64,000 nucleotides of DNA from Chamaecyparis obtusa (GCA_027943335.1 BSBK01006393.1:1-64000), one strand, 5' to 3'; shown: positions 47,701-59,688, counted from the first letter of the stretch. Numbers and translations: made by a program. The notes: generated by a model not told the origin, from the sequence alone.

Positions 47701-48074
47701 TGTCTTGTATGATATTTGCACTAGTATCACACATGTGATACTTATCATATAGACATGATATATCCATATAATAGAACTTGAAATTAATTTACACTATACC
47801 ATCTAGTCTATATTGATTTACAAAATATAAACTATCATAATTTAAATATCATTCTCATGATATTTATTGCAATAGATGAACAAGTTATTATAAGATCGTC
47901 ACCTTATAAAAAATTCTACAACAATAAGTGGAAATCATTTGGAAATTGTCACTTCCTTGTGATATAAAAAAAGAACACATGGTTATGAAATAACACTCAT
48001 ATAACAAGAATGAACATTTATTAGTACAACAATAAAAAGCTACAAGATAAGTTCTCAAAAATTACAATCATACC

Positions 48075-48660
48075 AAGTTTACCTATAAAGTGCTCTACCT
48101 TTGTCTTTATTAGAGTCTTGGTGAGAATGTCAGCTGATTGTTCCTCTATATTGATATACTTCAACTCAATAACATTCTTTTCAACCATATCTCTAATATA
48201 GTGATAAGGTATCTCAATATGCTTGGACCTATTATGAAATACTAGGTTTAAGGAGAGCTTTGTACAACTCTAATTATCGCAATGCATAATAGTAGGTTTT
48301 AGAGATTCTCCAAACAAACCAAAAATAAGTTTTTTCAATAAAACTACTTCTTGTGCTCCCATTGATGCGGCGATGTACTCTTCTTTTGTGGAACTTTAAG
48401 AAACTTAGGTTTTTTTTCTACTAAACTAGGATATCATTGCATAACCTAGACTAAAACAACACCCCAAGGTACTTTCCTGATCTATAGTGCTTCTAGTCCA
48501 ATCTAAATCAGTAAAACCATGTAGTTGTAAATCTAGATCTTTGTACCTTAGTCCAAGAATCATTGTGCCTTGAATATACCTTAGTATGTGCTTAGCTACT
48601 ACCATACAACAAAAAAATTTGTTCACACATGAACTGACTAAGTGCATTAACTGCATAACA
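48075..48660 (-). pseudogene. Copia RNase H remnant
   Basis: Minus strand: HILRYIQGTMILGLRYKD (RT to RNase H link), FTDLDWTRSTIDQESTLG (RNase H start; usually DADWAG), then RSKHIEIPYHYIRDMVEKN and ADILTKTLIKTKVEHF near 48090-48240. Several frame breaks. No LTR was recognised to its left before the microsatellite. Confidence 0.75.
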
Positions 48661-49533
48661 AATGTATGGTATGGTACTTACTAACTACATTAGAGACCCA
48701 ATAATCTATCTGTAAAGAGTAGAATCTGTAAGTTCTAAACTTGATGCTTCTTCTTTTAGTTTAAGTAGATTTGTTTCCATATGGGTGGACATAGGGTTAC
48801 AATCCATCATTCCAAATATTTTTAGAATTTCTAAATTATATTTTCCTTAATTTAGAAGAATCTCATTAGCATGTTTCCAAACTTCCAAGCCTAGGATGTA
48901 ATGTAGTATCCCTAAGTCTTTCATCTCAAATTCAGCTGCAAGATCTTCTTTACAGTTATTAATTAGATAATTTTCTCATCTTATTAGAAAATAATCTACA
49001 TAAATAATCAAAATAAACATATCCCCTTTTACCACTTTAAAGTAGAGGTTTGAGTTTGCATCATTTTTAGAGAATCCAAGTTTAGATAGATAATGATCTA
49101 TCCTTTCATACCATGCTCAAGGTACTTTCTTAATCCTGTACAATGATAGCTTTATTTTGAAGATATGAGTTTGTTGATTGTGTATTATGAATCCTTTTGA
49201 TTTCTCTAGATATACTTCTTCCTCATTCACACCATTCAGAAAGGCAATCTTTACATCCATCTGATGAATTTTCCAACCTTTGGCAGTGACAATGGAAATA
49301 ACTATTCTCATAGAGGTATATCTAGCAACTAGAGAAAAATTGTCTTCATAGTAAATGCCTTCCTTTAGGGAGAACCCTCTTGCAAAAAATCTTGTCTTAT
49401 ATTTATCAATACTTCCATCTACTGCATGTTTAATTTTGAATAACCACTTGGAGGAAACAATTGATTTGTTTATGGGTCTAGGTACAATATCCCATACATA
49501 ATTTTGTAAGATAGAATTATACTCTTTTGTCAT
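48660..49533 (-). pseudogene. Copia reverse transcriptase remnant
   Basis: 49117-49533 reads WDIVPRPINKSIVSSKWLF, FARGFSLKEGIYYEDNFS, QMDVKIAFLNGVNEEEVYLE and YRIKKVP. Leftward, broken frames hold the rest: the catalytic loop region near 48965-49025 and FGMMDCNPMST-like at 48790-48830. Differs in sequence from the 7806-8903 RT, so a separate Copia lineage. Confidence 0.8.
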
Positions 49534-49959
49534 GGCATCCTTCCAAGTTTGATGTTGAAGAGATTCTTTTGGGTTTGAGGGTTCTAAATTTAGAATTTTA
49601 CTTATAAGTGCAACATAACTAGATAATTCATGAGTTCATTTGTTTTCCATGATAGCCCCATTTGGAGTAGCATATTTCTCACCTTCTTCAACAAATTTTC
49701 TAGCCCAAAGAGGTCTTTTCCTTCCTACTTCATATTTATTAGTAACACATAAAGGTTCATTATCTTCAACTTCTTGATTCTCCCTATGAATCTCAGGAGA
49801 ATGATCCTCTAGAGAATCATTATTGTCTTCCTTGGATCTTTTGAGAGCAGTGTCATCTTCAAATATTACATCTCTACTTAACTAAATACTTATTTTCCTT
49901 GGAATGTAAATTTTGTAGGCTTTTGAATTTTCACTATATCCAACAAAGATTTATTTCTT

Positions 49960-50330
49960 TCTTGAAGGTTATAATTTAGTTCTTTTCTCTTTAGGAATGT
50001 GAATGTAAATAGGACACCCAAAAGTTCTCAAGTGACTTACATTAGGTTTATTACCAGCAAATGCTTCTTTAGGAGTTTTATTTTCAAGACAAGAGTGAGG
50101 GCATCTATTTTGAACATATAGAATAGTATTAGAGGCTACAACCCAAAGATGAGTTTCTAAGTTTTGATCATGCATCGTTGCTTTAGAATATTCTACTATC
50201 ATCCTATTCTTTCTCTCTGCAACCCCCATTTTGTTGTTGGTTGTATGGAACAGTGAACTCCCTCTTGATCCCAACATGTTTACAAAAAATTTGAAATATC
50301 TCAGATTTATATTATTTACCATTGTCTATT
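49960..50330 (-). pseudogene. Copia integrase C-terminal half remnant
   Basis: KMGVAERKNRMIVEYSKATM contains the catalytic Glu region (usually NGVAERKNR), followed by LWVVASNTILYVQNRCPHS and LRTFGCPIYIHIPKEKR. The DDE aspartates fall in broken sequence at 50330-50700. Confidence 0.8.
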
Positions 50331-50710
50331 CTTAATATTTTAATACTCTTACCTGTTAGGTTTTCCATTAGAGCCTTGAATTCTTTGAATTTCATAAGAA
50401 TTTCTTTTGACTCTTTCCATTTTAGAAAATATATCTAGGTGTTTATAGAGTAATCATCTACAAAGATAATGTAATACAAATATCCTCCAATAGAGGGAAC
50501 AAACATAGGGCCACATATATTACAGTGAATAAGTTCTAATACATCCTTGGTTTTACTTTCACTATGATGAAAAGTATTTTTAGTATTCTTTCCTAGTGCA
50601 CATCCTTTACAAGCTCCAATATGATCAAACCTTAGTTTGGGTAGTCTTGTAACTATTTTCTCTAAAGAGGTTAAACCACAAAAATGATAGTGCCCTAGTC
50701 TCCTATACCA

Positions 50711-51022
50711 TTATTCACTTTCATTTGATGTATGAATTAGGGCTTGATGAGAAAGGATACACAATTTATAGAGGGTTCCATCTCTAACTTCAATAGTTTG
50801 AGCATTCTTTATGTTTGAGTTCTTAGGCCAAGCTAAGATCTTCTCATCCATAAAGGTGATTCTATGTCCCTTGTCTTCTAGTGCTGAAATGGAAACTAAG
50901 TTTCTTGTTATGCCAGGCACAAATACAACATCAATAAGTTGTAGAGATATACTAGATTCAAGATATATGGTGTAGGTCCCAATACTGATCATTACTAGAT
51001 AATTAGTATCATCTCCAATCAT
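50711..51022 (-). pseudogene. Copia protease end / pre-integrase remnant
   Basis: LIDVVFVPGITRNLVSISAL and GHRITFMDEKILAWPKNS match the region between protease and pre-integrase in Copia pol. Upstream VVDSGPP (about 51095) stands where the protease active site is expected. Confidence 0.7.
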
Positions 51023-51099
51023 AACTTCTTATTTAGAACATCCTTTAATAGAGTCTATATGTTCTTTGAATCTAGTGATATGTTAAGGGGGCCCACTAT

Positions 51100-51335
51100 C
51101 AACAACCTAGTTGTTGTGATTGTTTGAAACTTGACTTGATAAGGCAGAGTAGAAAATAAGTTTCTCTAAATTCATATTCTCCTTTGTATCATTGACTTGG
51201 ACAAAGGAGGCTTGAGCCTTATTTCTTTTAGGAAACTTTTGACCAAGGTGACCAAATTTGTCACATCTGTAACATTGTACATTTTATAGGTCTCTATGTT
51301 TGTATGTTGGTGTGTCGTCTTAAAATGGAAGCACT
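51100..51335 (-). pseudogene. Copia gag zinc-knuckle remnant
   Basis: CYRCDKFGHLGQKFPKRNKA is a CCHC knuckle whose last Cys is Phe, followed by NLEKLIFYSALSSQVSNNHN. Copia sequence stops near 51335. Confidence 0.65.
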
Positions 51336-51339
51336 TCCA

Positions 51340-52025
51340 TGATAAGAGCATTTAGCCCTCTGAGTAAGTGGTCTGGGGTCATGTTAAGCACCTTGATCAA
51401 GTATTTTCATGTATATGACTTTTCCCCCTATTTTTCTTCCCTCTGTACCTATTTTCCACTTCCTATCTGCATTTCTTGGCATTCGGGTTAGGGTTCTGAG
51501 GTTTTTGTCCTCAAGGTCAAAGTCAACCTTGACTCTGACCTAGGTCAAGTTCAACCTTGAATTTTATCTAGGGTAGATTCAACCTCATCCTTGACCCCCA
51601 ATTCAAATTTCAAGGTTTTCTAATTTTTGGGTATCGGGTTTCGGAAAGATTCTTTTTCCCGCCTCCGGATTGACCATTTCGGGTTTTGGAAGGGTAAATC
51701 CTTAAATTGCATTTAATATGGGTCCATTTCTAGGGGTTAAGGTTAATTAGGATCTAATTCCCCAATTTTGGCCTTCTCTAGAGGTTTGTGCCCTAGTTCA
51801 CTATAAAAGGAGGCCTTCCTCTCTCATTTTCACATCCATTATTCACATCCACAATCAAGAAATTTCATGAGAAAGCTCTCAAGTGCAAGGAAGTGAATTC
51901 AAGAATTCAAGAAAGTCTTTAAACATTCAAGTGTGCAATCATTCATCCATCAATGAGATCCATTGTTAGCCATTGAATGATTCAATCTCTTTGGATCCCC
52001 CTTGAAGATCCATCCTTCTACCTTC
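51340..52025 (+). other. Promoter-like, LTR-like block with TATA box
   Basis: TATAAAA at 51802-51808 in CACTATAAAAGGAGGCC, followed by an untranslated-leader-like run (CTCTCATTTTCACATCC, AAGCTCTCAAGTGCAAGG). This resembles the U3/R part of a Gypsy LTR on plus, but no partner is seen. No gene. Confidence 0.4.
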
Positions 52026-52034
52026 TGTTAGGAA

Positions 52035-52363
52035 TGTTAGATTTGACAAACGCAAATCATCCCAAGAACACCTGCATGCAAGACTGTCACAAAGAAGAAG
52101 CAAAAAGACAGAAAGCTATGGCGGCCAATAGGCCAGAGACAGGAAAATCATTGTGATAGAAAAAGCTTCTATTAACAAAATGAAATTACAATACAATCTC
52201 CCTATTGAAATGAAAGAAGTGAATCCTTATAAAAGGAAACACGAAACCCTAAAGGCTAAAACCCTAAAGAATTATAAAGCGCCTAAGTGAAACTTAAGCC
52301 TAGAGTATGATAAACTAATAATTAAATGATTTAATTATTAGCTAACATAAGACTACTCTAACA
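52035..52363 (-). repeat. 3' LTR of non-autonomous element 2
   Basis: TGTTAGATTTGAC to CTCTAACA, 329 bases. Confidence 0.93.
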
Positions 52364-52375
52364 CCCCCCCTTAAG
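52364..52375 (-). promoter_or_regulatory. Polypurine tract of element 2
   Basis: Minus strand CTTAAGGGGGGG directly upstream of the 3' LTR. Confidence 0.75.
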
Positions 52376-53400
52376 TGTAACTTAGGGAGAAGCAAAAAAA
52401 GCTAAACTATTGCAGAAAGCAGGAAAGATGGGTCCCGGCAACTAGGCCTGATCAGGTACCCAAACATAAAGCAAAAGATGTCCCAGAGAAAGGAACAAGA
52501 AGAGAGCAAGAAACTCCTCTGAAGCATGTCTGAAAACTCTGTCAGAAGATACTGCTGGAACCCCCACTAAAGTGCATGACCAGGTAGAGAAGACAAGTGT
52601 CTGAAGAGCTGATCAATCGAACCAGGAAGCAATAGAACCAACAGGTGAACCCCCCCATAATGCTGAACTGGGAGAGGTGACAGTAACACTGAAATGCGAT
52701 GCCAAAAACAGCTGCAGAAGAAGAACCAGGAACACCAACAGTGCAACAGAAGCACACACACAGGATAAAGGGCGGTGTCATAGACACAGTCTACATGGGC
52801 TAATGTCGTGGAAGGTACGCTCACTTGACAAGAGTGGATGCGCCTATAGTGGCAAATGCATCAGAATCCCCCCATGGCACTTTATAACTGAGTGCGAATA
52901 CTAAAACTGAACCAGGTGAAAAAGATCCCAGAAATGCAGAAGAGGGCACTTTATCTCAGTGCATTTATAGAACAAAGATACATCAGAAAGAGCATGCAAG
53001 CTCAGAAGTCAGAAAGAAGAGAGCACTAAGAAACCAGAAGAAGAGATCCCCGGACCTGTAGAACCAAGCACACCACCAGAGGGCATAAACTGCATAACTC
53101 AGAGGAGTGAAAACCTGGAGCAGAATCTGGAAGAAATACCTCTGCCACTGAATAGTACACAGAATCAGCTTTCCGACGATATCTCGTTTGCCGAAAAAGG
53201 AGTCCGGATGAGCCAAATATGACTCCCGGAAGGCAAAAAAAGACATCAGACTTCAACAGAAAAAAATACTATTGAAACGGTGGAACCAAAAACCCTAACC
53301 TCCACCATCGAAAAGTTCTCAGAAAGAGCTTTCCGACGATATATGGAAGTCAGAAAAAGACCCCCGGATGCTCAAGATAGAGCGAAAAACGCCCAGTTTC

Positions 53401-53729
53401 TGTTAGATTTGACAAACGCAAATCATCCCAAGAAAACCTGCATGCAAGACTGTCACAAAGAAGAAGCAAAAAGATAGAAAGCTATGGCGGCCAATAGGCC
53501 AGAGACAGGAAAATCATTATGATAGAAAAAGCTTCTATTAACAAAATGAAATTACAATACAATCTCCCTATTGAAATGAAAGAAGTGAATCCTTATAAAA
53601 GGAAACACGAAACCCTAAAGGCTAAAACCCTAAAGAATTATAAAGCGCCTAAGTGAAACTTAAGCCTAGAGTATGATAAACTAATAATTAAATGATTTAA
53701 TTATTAGCTAACATAAGACTACTCTAACA
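53401..53729 (-). repeat. 5' LTR of non-autonomous element 2
   Basis: 329 bases, three differences from 52035-52363. Confidence 0.93.
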
Positions 53730-54845
53730 AGGAATGGGAACACTGAGAGGGGGGGCGGTGAATCAGTGTTCATTGTATTCTATCTTTTTACTTTAATCCT
53801 TAACCTGAACTTAAATGCTTAAGTACCAAAATGAAAATCCACATGAATATGAAATATGAAATCAACACATGACACCAATATGGTTACAAGGAAACCCAAA
53901 TAGGTAAAAACCCCGGTGGGAATTGACACCCACTAATATTTTGTACTAGTATTTTTTGATCCTTGTTAGATGATCCTTAACCCTGTTAGGAATTTCTTTA
54001 CAATACATTAAGTACAGTAGACCTTGTCAAGTGTTGGACCCTGTTAGGATTCTTTTACAATAGTCCCTATTAGGGGAGTGGATATACTATCCTAGAGCTC
54101 ACTGCTTAGGTGGTGAAGGCTACAACTTTCAGATCTCAGATACACACTATATCTGCTGGATGAACTGTCACCATGACACTACTTGTCAGATCAGTTCCCT
54201 TGATGCACTAATGCTTTGACCTCTTGTAAAGATCTAATACATCTTAATGTCTCTTCGCACACTTTTTCTCTGCTTGTCACAACTCTTTTATCACTTCCAT
54301 ACTAATTACAATGGGCGCATCTCATATTTATATGCGCATCCAAAATAAACAACTAGGTCGGCCCTTAAACCTATTACATACAATACTTCCAATTGAATTG
54401 GCTTAAGCGTGTTTACAAAAAAACTCATTTACATGTTGAAAACCTAATTACAATAGGCACATAGCCTTCACATCATTAGAATATAACTGCAACTCAAAAT
54501 GATAACAGTCAGTTGCTTACTCTGTTCTTCACTGGCACACACTGGTTGTGTAACTTAAACTATTTGTATCTTCCTCATACTTGCATGTCTGATCATGCAC
54601 TCATAGAATAAGCATGAATATAGTCTAACCAACTTATCTTCTAGGGCACACACCATAACTCATTCATACGCACATGCCTTGATGCTTTGAGCTTCAGGAA
54701 CTCTATATGCTATCCAATCTTCAACACTTAGCCATTTTATGATCTTTACATCAAGTGCACTGACTCCAAACTTCTATATGACTTTGTTGCCATAATGAAA
54801 ATACTATATTAAGTCATATACACCATTATAGCCAAATTTACAACA

Positions 54846-54858
54846 ATCTCCCCCTTTT
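54846..54858 (-). promoter_or_regulatory. Polypurine tract of the split Copia-like element
   Basis: The minus strand reads AAAAGGGGGAGAT directly upstream of the LTR. A second GGGGGAG run lies near 54990 on the same strand. Confidence 0.75.
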
Positions 54859-55041
54859 TCATTGATGGCAACAAAGGAATATGGAAAAGTTGCTAACCGT
54901 CCCTTAATACAAAAACTTTTGTCTTATACACAAATTTCTATCTTATAACTCCCTATACATATCTATAGCCCATATTCTACCCATACTCCCCCTTTGACAT
55001 TAATGACAAAGGTGTGTCAAAACTTAATTTTCAAAATCTTA

Positions 55042-55719
55042 CTATGATAGTACATTTGGATATGCAATCTGCAAGTTCTGGATCTCCTTCTTCAAAAATG
55101 TTATCAGAGAATTGACAATCTGGAGATGGGAGCATAAAGCATACTGTAGCTTCTCCATCTTCTCCAGTTTAGTGCTAGTACCTTGATCATATGTCACCAT
55201 GGTGGCATCGATCTCCTTGATATTATGATTTAGTATGTCTAATGAGGGTGCAAGAGCATTCCTTAGCTGAGTCTGCCTAGCCCTTATCTTGGTCATCTCT
55301 TTTTCTGCTTTCTCAATCTTGTCTAACTGCCCTTGGTAGACATTGTTGCACATGTTTATATCAACATATGGATCTTCCATAGATTTTATGATGCTATCTA
55401 TCATGGCTTCTACCTCTTGTACCTTTTTGTACAGATCACCAGTTAGCTTGTCTTGGTTCATACATTCAGCAATTATATTTCTTCCCTTTGCTGCAAACTC
55501 CTTTAGGGATGCTTGACCACCCTTTAGTGAGCCCAGGTCAAGTGCATAGTTGCTAACCAATTCATTAAGCCTTTTCTTCATATACTTTTCCTCTGCAACT
55601 AAGGATTCAGATTCTTCCAAGCTAGAGAAATTGCCCTTGAAATGTGAAATGACTGCACTTACATCATCAACAGAGTGTACCTTGGACACTTTCTTGTCTG
55701 CTAGTAACAAACTATTTAG
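55042..55719 (-). CDS. Coiled-coil ORF at the 3' end of an LTR element, 5' end cut off
   Basis: 222 codons open from 55710 to the stop at 55042, and the frame stays open to the Gypsy LTR start at 55720, which truncates it. The protein is Lys/Glu/Leu-rich with heptad-like stretches: ESLVAEEKYMKKRLNELVS, DLYKKVQEVEAMIDSIIKSM, QLDKIEKAEKEMTKIRARQ, KLEKMEKLQYAL. No RT, RNase H, zinc or membrane segment is visible. It sits about 180 bases before the polypurine tract of a minus-strand LTR element, where Copia elements normally end with RNase H. It may be an extra 3' ORF or the coding part of a non-autonomous element. Unlike its neighbours it has no internal stop. Confidence 0.55.
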   Translation of the reverse strand, partial: LNSLLLADKKVSKVHSVDDVSAVISHFKGNFSSLEESESLVAEEKYMKKRLNELVSNYALDLGSLKGGQASLKEFAAKGRNIIAECMNQDKLTGDLYKKVQEVEAMIDSIIKSMEDPYVDINMCNNVYQGQLDKIEKAEKEMTKIRARQTQLRNALAPSLDILNHNIKEIDATMVTYDQGTSTKLEKMEKLQYALCSHLQIVNSLITFLKKEIQNLQIAYPNVLS

Positions 55720-56967
55720 TGTAATACCCCAAAAATGGGTTATAGGTTCATTAACCTCCTACATCCTCAAATCAAACAAAATCGACATCAAAGTCCTAAC
55801 TTAAGGCACATCTAAACATCGAAAACTCTAATTGATTATCCTAATTCTACATTGAGAAATATTTCCTAAATATTCCTATTTATCTAATTACTTTTCATTA
55901 AATATTATTTGGCGATAAATCATATTTATCCTAAAGTTTGATTAATTGAATATTCTAAATATTTAATCAATTAGATTTAATTCTACCACTTAATTATTTA
56001 ATTAAATTTAATTGCATTTATTTCTAAATTATATTATTTAATTCTAACAAAAATAAAAAATCTTATGACTAATTGATTAAATTATTATTTAATTAATTAA
56101 TGTCAATTGTCATATTTAGTGATATAGTGTTTGAATAAAAGTTTGATTTAATAATTGATTAACCCATAAATCAGTTATTCTAAAATTCAAAAATCAGTTA
56201 AGTTGAGAATAAATCACTTTATTTATTTAATTAATTCATAATTAATTGTGCACATTCAAAGAACAATTAAACTTTCAATCAGAAAATCAATTCTATTTGT
56301 TCTAAAATTAAACTCAACTCTCTTTTGAGTTGAAAGTTAATCTCAACTTCTAATTTGAGTTAAAAAGTTGTTCTTGCATGATTTTGCATAATTATGTGAG
56401 TTGATCTTATTCTAATTCCTTGTTGACTCAAAAATCAACCTGAGTTCATCAAGAGTGATTTATGACTTTGCTCATGCACCCTCAAAGCCCTGGATTTCTA
56501 TAAAATCAAGGCTTCAACTCCTCAAAAGGATCCATCGATCCACGAATTTGCATCCTCACACTAGCAAATTGGTGACTGAAGAATCTATCTTTGCGAATCC
56601 AAGCTATTGTTAGATTTCCATTTGTTTTTAATTTTTCATATCATTTAGCATTAGCATTCATAGATCAATTTCATCTAGCTTAGAATTCATATCAGATTTT
56701 TCATTCTAAATTGCATCAATAATCCCAAAAAAAAGATTAATTTGCATTCATTCTACATCCATCTTTTGCATTCGAATCCTTCGTTTAGGTGTTGCATTAT
56801 CATTTGTCTCAGCCTAATCTAAGAATATCATACTCGTACCTACTAGAAGGCAGTAAATTGTCTAGTTAGTTTAGTTTCCATTTCATTGCATGATTTTGGT
56901 TTTTGCTAACCTCTAATGTTTTGCTGAAGTGTTGTGTCCACAGCTAGGTACAATTCTCACACACACA
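55720..56967 (+). repeat. 5' LTR of the Tat/Athila-like element
   Basis: TGTAATACCCCAAAAATGGG to ACACACA, about 1248 bases. A TATAAAA box is at 56499-56505, ahead of TCAAGGCTTCAACTCC. Confidence 0.75.
56499..56505 (+). promoter_or_regulatory. TATA box in the Gypsy LTR
   Basis: TATAAAA within TTTCTATAAAATCAAGG, about 470 bases before the LTR end. Confidence 0.55.
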
Positions 56968-56970
56968 TTT

Positions 56971-56991
56971 TTGGCACCCATTGTGGGGGCC
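56971..56991 (+). promoter_or_regulatory. Primer-binding site of the Gypsy element
   Basis: TTGGCACCCATTGTGGGGGC right after the LTR. It resembles the TTGGCGCCC...GTGGGGC-type site of Tat/Athila elements rather than the Met-tRNA site. Confidence 0.7.
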
Positions 56992-59491
56992 TGAAATGGG
57001 TTTCCATTCAATTTCTATCATTTTCTTGTCATTTTTTGGTCAAAATTATGATTTTCTTTTATGTACGTACATTTTTTGTATGACTTTCTAACAAAAGTCA
57101 TACCAGGAAGATCCCATAGTCATACGACAATTGATTTTATTGAGGCTCGTATCATAATCTACCCATTGTCATTTGGAAGCTCAATTGTTGTATGAATAGA
57201 CACCCACTGTGTTACGAGTTTCCACACTATCATTTGGGAGGTAACCCACTGTCGTATGAGTTTTGGCACTAGAGTTCAACTATCATTTCAAATTTCCAGG
57301 CAGTTCTTCAGATTTGATTTTTAGATTTGGACTAACAACTAACCCTAACAATTGAATTTCTCTATTTCTGATTGATATCTACTGATTTTGATTGGGAAAA
57401 GTGTGATAAATTGCTAAAATTAGGTAAAATCTACTAAGCATGTTGTGAGGAATTCAAGTAGTCTCCTCAAGATGATAACATTTTGATTTGGATTAAAATA
57501 AACTCTCACGTGTCAAGCTTGTGTGACTTTTACTGCTTTAATATCATAGACTTCATTTTGGGCTTTAAAAATGAATATAGATTTTCTTTCAGCATATCTA
57601 TTACACATAGTAAATAGGCCCTATGAACACTATTTGTGGATGATCTCGAGAGAGTGGGCTTCATTCATTTTCTCATGCATGCAAAGCTCTTCTTGACGAA
57701 GGATCCCCTTATAGGTAGGGAAGGATAGTGAGATTGTCTTGTGTTCTACTAGGTTTGTAGTCCTCACCTTTGGATTGATACATTCTCTCTCTAGAGAGGT
57801 TGATAGATCCCGATTTGTGGACATAACGAATCTTAGCGAGATAGTTTTAGTCTTAGAAAGTCAGATTATAGTTTTAGTCTTAGAAAGTCAGATTAATCTA
57901 TCTACTTTGTCTTGGTGAAGTGAAGAGGTTAGGGGATTATGCTCTACTTCCTTTTTGGATAGTACCAGAAACCTAGATCCTTGAATCTGATCTAGTCCCC
58001 CTGTGGTATCTTTTGTGAGTCACCTTTAGTGAGGGTTAACCATAGTGGACATTCCCTTAATTGGGTCAACCATGTGGATGGAACCTCAAGCAGTAATAGC
58101 CATTTTCATCATGGTAGTGACAACCACTATATAAATGTCCTTGTGGAGGAAATTTTCATAGGTGTGATCTCTTGTTGGGCTGTCAGATCTCCCTAGCAGC
58201 TCCTGATGTATTAAATTCTTGGACTATGTCAAAATCCTGGTGCACCTAGATTGGATTTCACCCTCTTGATATCACAAAAGTTGCAGAGTCAAACCATTAC
58301 TACAAACCCTAGTGAGGCCAAATTTTTCACTTTTAGGAATATGTGCATTATTGGAAAACTTTTTACAACATACATAATTAACACTCCTAGGGATTAGCAC
58401 ATTCAGTCACTTGATTGTTCATGTGTAGGGTTTCTTTGTCCCCTGTTCATTATTTTCAAATGTGCTTGAAATCACTTGCTTGTTGTTTTGCATGCTTGTT
58501 TACCTATTTGGTTACTAAAAATGAACTATCCCAGCATAATCTTCAAATTTGGATAGAAAACTTTGCGAACAACCTGAAACTAGAAAACCTAAAATTTGCA
58601 AAATCTGAAGCAAAATTCCTTTCTGGAGTCAAAAGTCATCTCACAAGGTCAGAAAGTCATATGAGTTTTGGCAATTGTCATTTCATAACCCCTGTATTAT
58701 CGTATGACAGCTTGTATAGTGTCATATGAGTTTTGCCACCAGTCAAAAAAAAAAAGTTAAAATCTGCTATCAACTGTTGCACAAGTCTTCCAATTGTCAT
58801 TTCAAAGCATACCCACTGTCGTACGAGCCTGTAGAAAGTTGTTTGAGAAAATCTTGAAAAATTGTCAAAAAGTTGTCAAAACTATCAGAGACTTTGCTTT
58901 TACAGCCTATTTCTAGAATCTGTTGAACAAATCACTGTGTAAGGAATAAAGAAAAAAATAGAAAGAATTCAATCATTTTCTCAAAGTGGTCTCTTGAGTC
59001 TGATTTAGCCTTCTATTTAATCTATTTGAGTCTTTTTCATCTTGTGTCAAAACCTTGTCAACATCTTCAAATCAATTCAATCTTTATCAAAATGGCTAAG
59101 TGTTGTGAGCTCATGTCCGCTATCTTTTGGGCATCTGCCCATATAACTAGGACATAGTATCCTTCATTTACGTCCAATCTACTCTTCAATCAATCAATCT
59201 TGACAAGGTTGCATCATTCAATTTCTTTGAAGCAATTCATTCTTCAGTTGTCTTCTTCTTACTCTTTTGCTTCACCCAAGGTTAATGGTGGAAACTAGAG
59301 CTTCCTCACACAATAAATTGTGAGAAGCACTCAATACTATCCCTTTGACTACTCACAAGGGTCCCACTCTTGAGAAACTCTACAATTTTGGTCTTTATGA
59401 AGATGACAGTCTTGGCAATTTTTGACTGAAAACTGGTTACATACCCCCTCCATCAACTCACGGAGGCAATCAATAAACTCCACATCAATCT
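56992..59491 (+). other. Leader region of the Gypsy element
   Basis: About 2.5 kb with no recognisable gene. A short motif (CCCACTGTCGTATGAG, TCATATGAGTTTTGGCA, GTCATTTCAAA) recurs in two clusters, 57080-57295 and 58640-58850. A 27-base unit is tandemly doubled at 57842-57868 and 57869-57895. An open stretch at 58415-58729 shows no motif. Confidence 0.5.
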
Positions 59492-59629
59492 TGTTGGAAA
59501 AATGGCCAGTGCTCCCCTCAGGATTCATGACATGGCTTAACCACCTCCTATGTCTTCTATAAGTCTAATGATTGTATCAGATATTAACAGGTCGATCTTT
59601 TGGTGCAACGACAACCACTACTTGTAACA
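59492..59629 (+). repeat. 5' LTR of the miniature element
   Basis: 138 bases, TG...CA. Confidence 0.93.
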
Positions 59630-59631
59630 AG

Positions 59632-59643
59632 TGGTATTAGAGC
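59632..59643 (+). promoter_or_regulatory. Primer-binding site of the miniature element
   Basis: TGGTATTAGAGC, one mismatch from the Met-tRNA site, two bases after the LTR. Confidence 0.85.
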
Positions 59644-59675
59644 TTGGTCACAAGTTCAAATCCCCTCGGGTAATG

Positions 59676-59688
59676 TTGAGGGGGAGAT
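59676..59688 (+). promoter_or_regulatory. Polypurine tract of the miniature element
   Basis: TTGAGGGGGAGAT immediately before the second LTR. Confidence 0.85.

Larger units (their letters stand above)
52035..53729 (-). mobile_element. Young non-autonomous LTR retrotransposon (TRIM/LARD-like), copy 2
   Basis: LTRs 52035-52363 and 53401-53729, 329 bases each, differing at 3 positions by direct reading. The target duplication AGGAA is perfect (52030-52034 and 53730-53734). The polypurine tract (minus CTTAAGGGGGGG) is at 52364-52375. The interior of 1.04 kb carries no gag or pol. Next to the 5' LTR (before 53401) no TGGTATCAGAG site is present; a TGGGCG lies five bases in. It shares interior sequence with element 40922-43550. 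Confidence 0.93.
52026..54845 (-). repeat. Copia-like 3' LTR split by a young LTR element
   Basis: The LTR starts TGTTAGGAA at 52026. After nine bases it is cut by the element 52035-53729, and it continues at 53730 as AGGAATGGGAACACTGAGAG. It contains AAAACCCCGGTGGGAATTG and ends ACAACA at 54845. A polypurine tract follows at 54846-54858. Without the insertion it would be about 1.12 kb. Confidence 0.82.
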
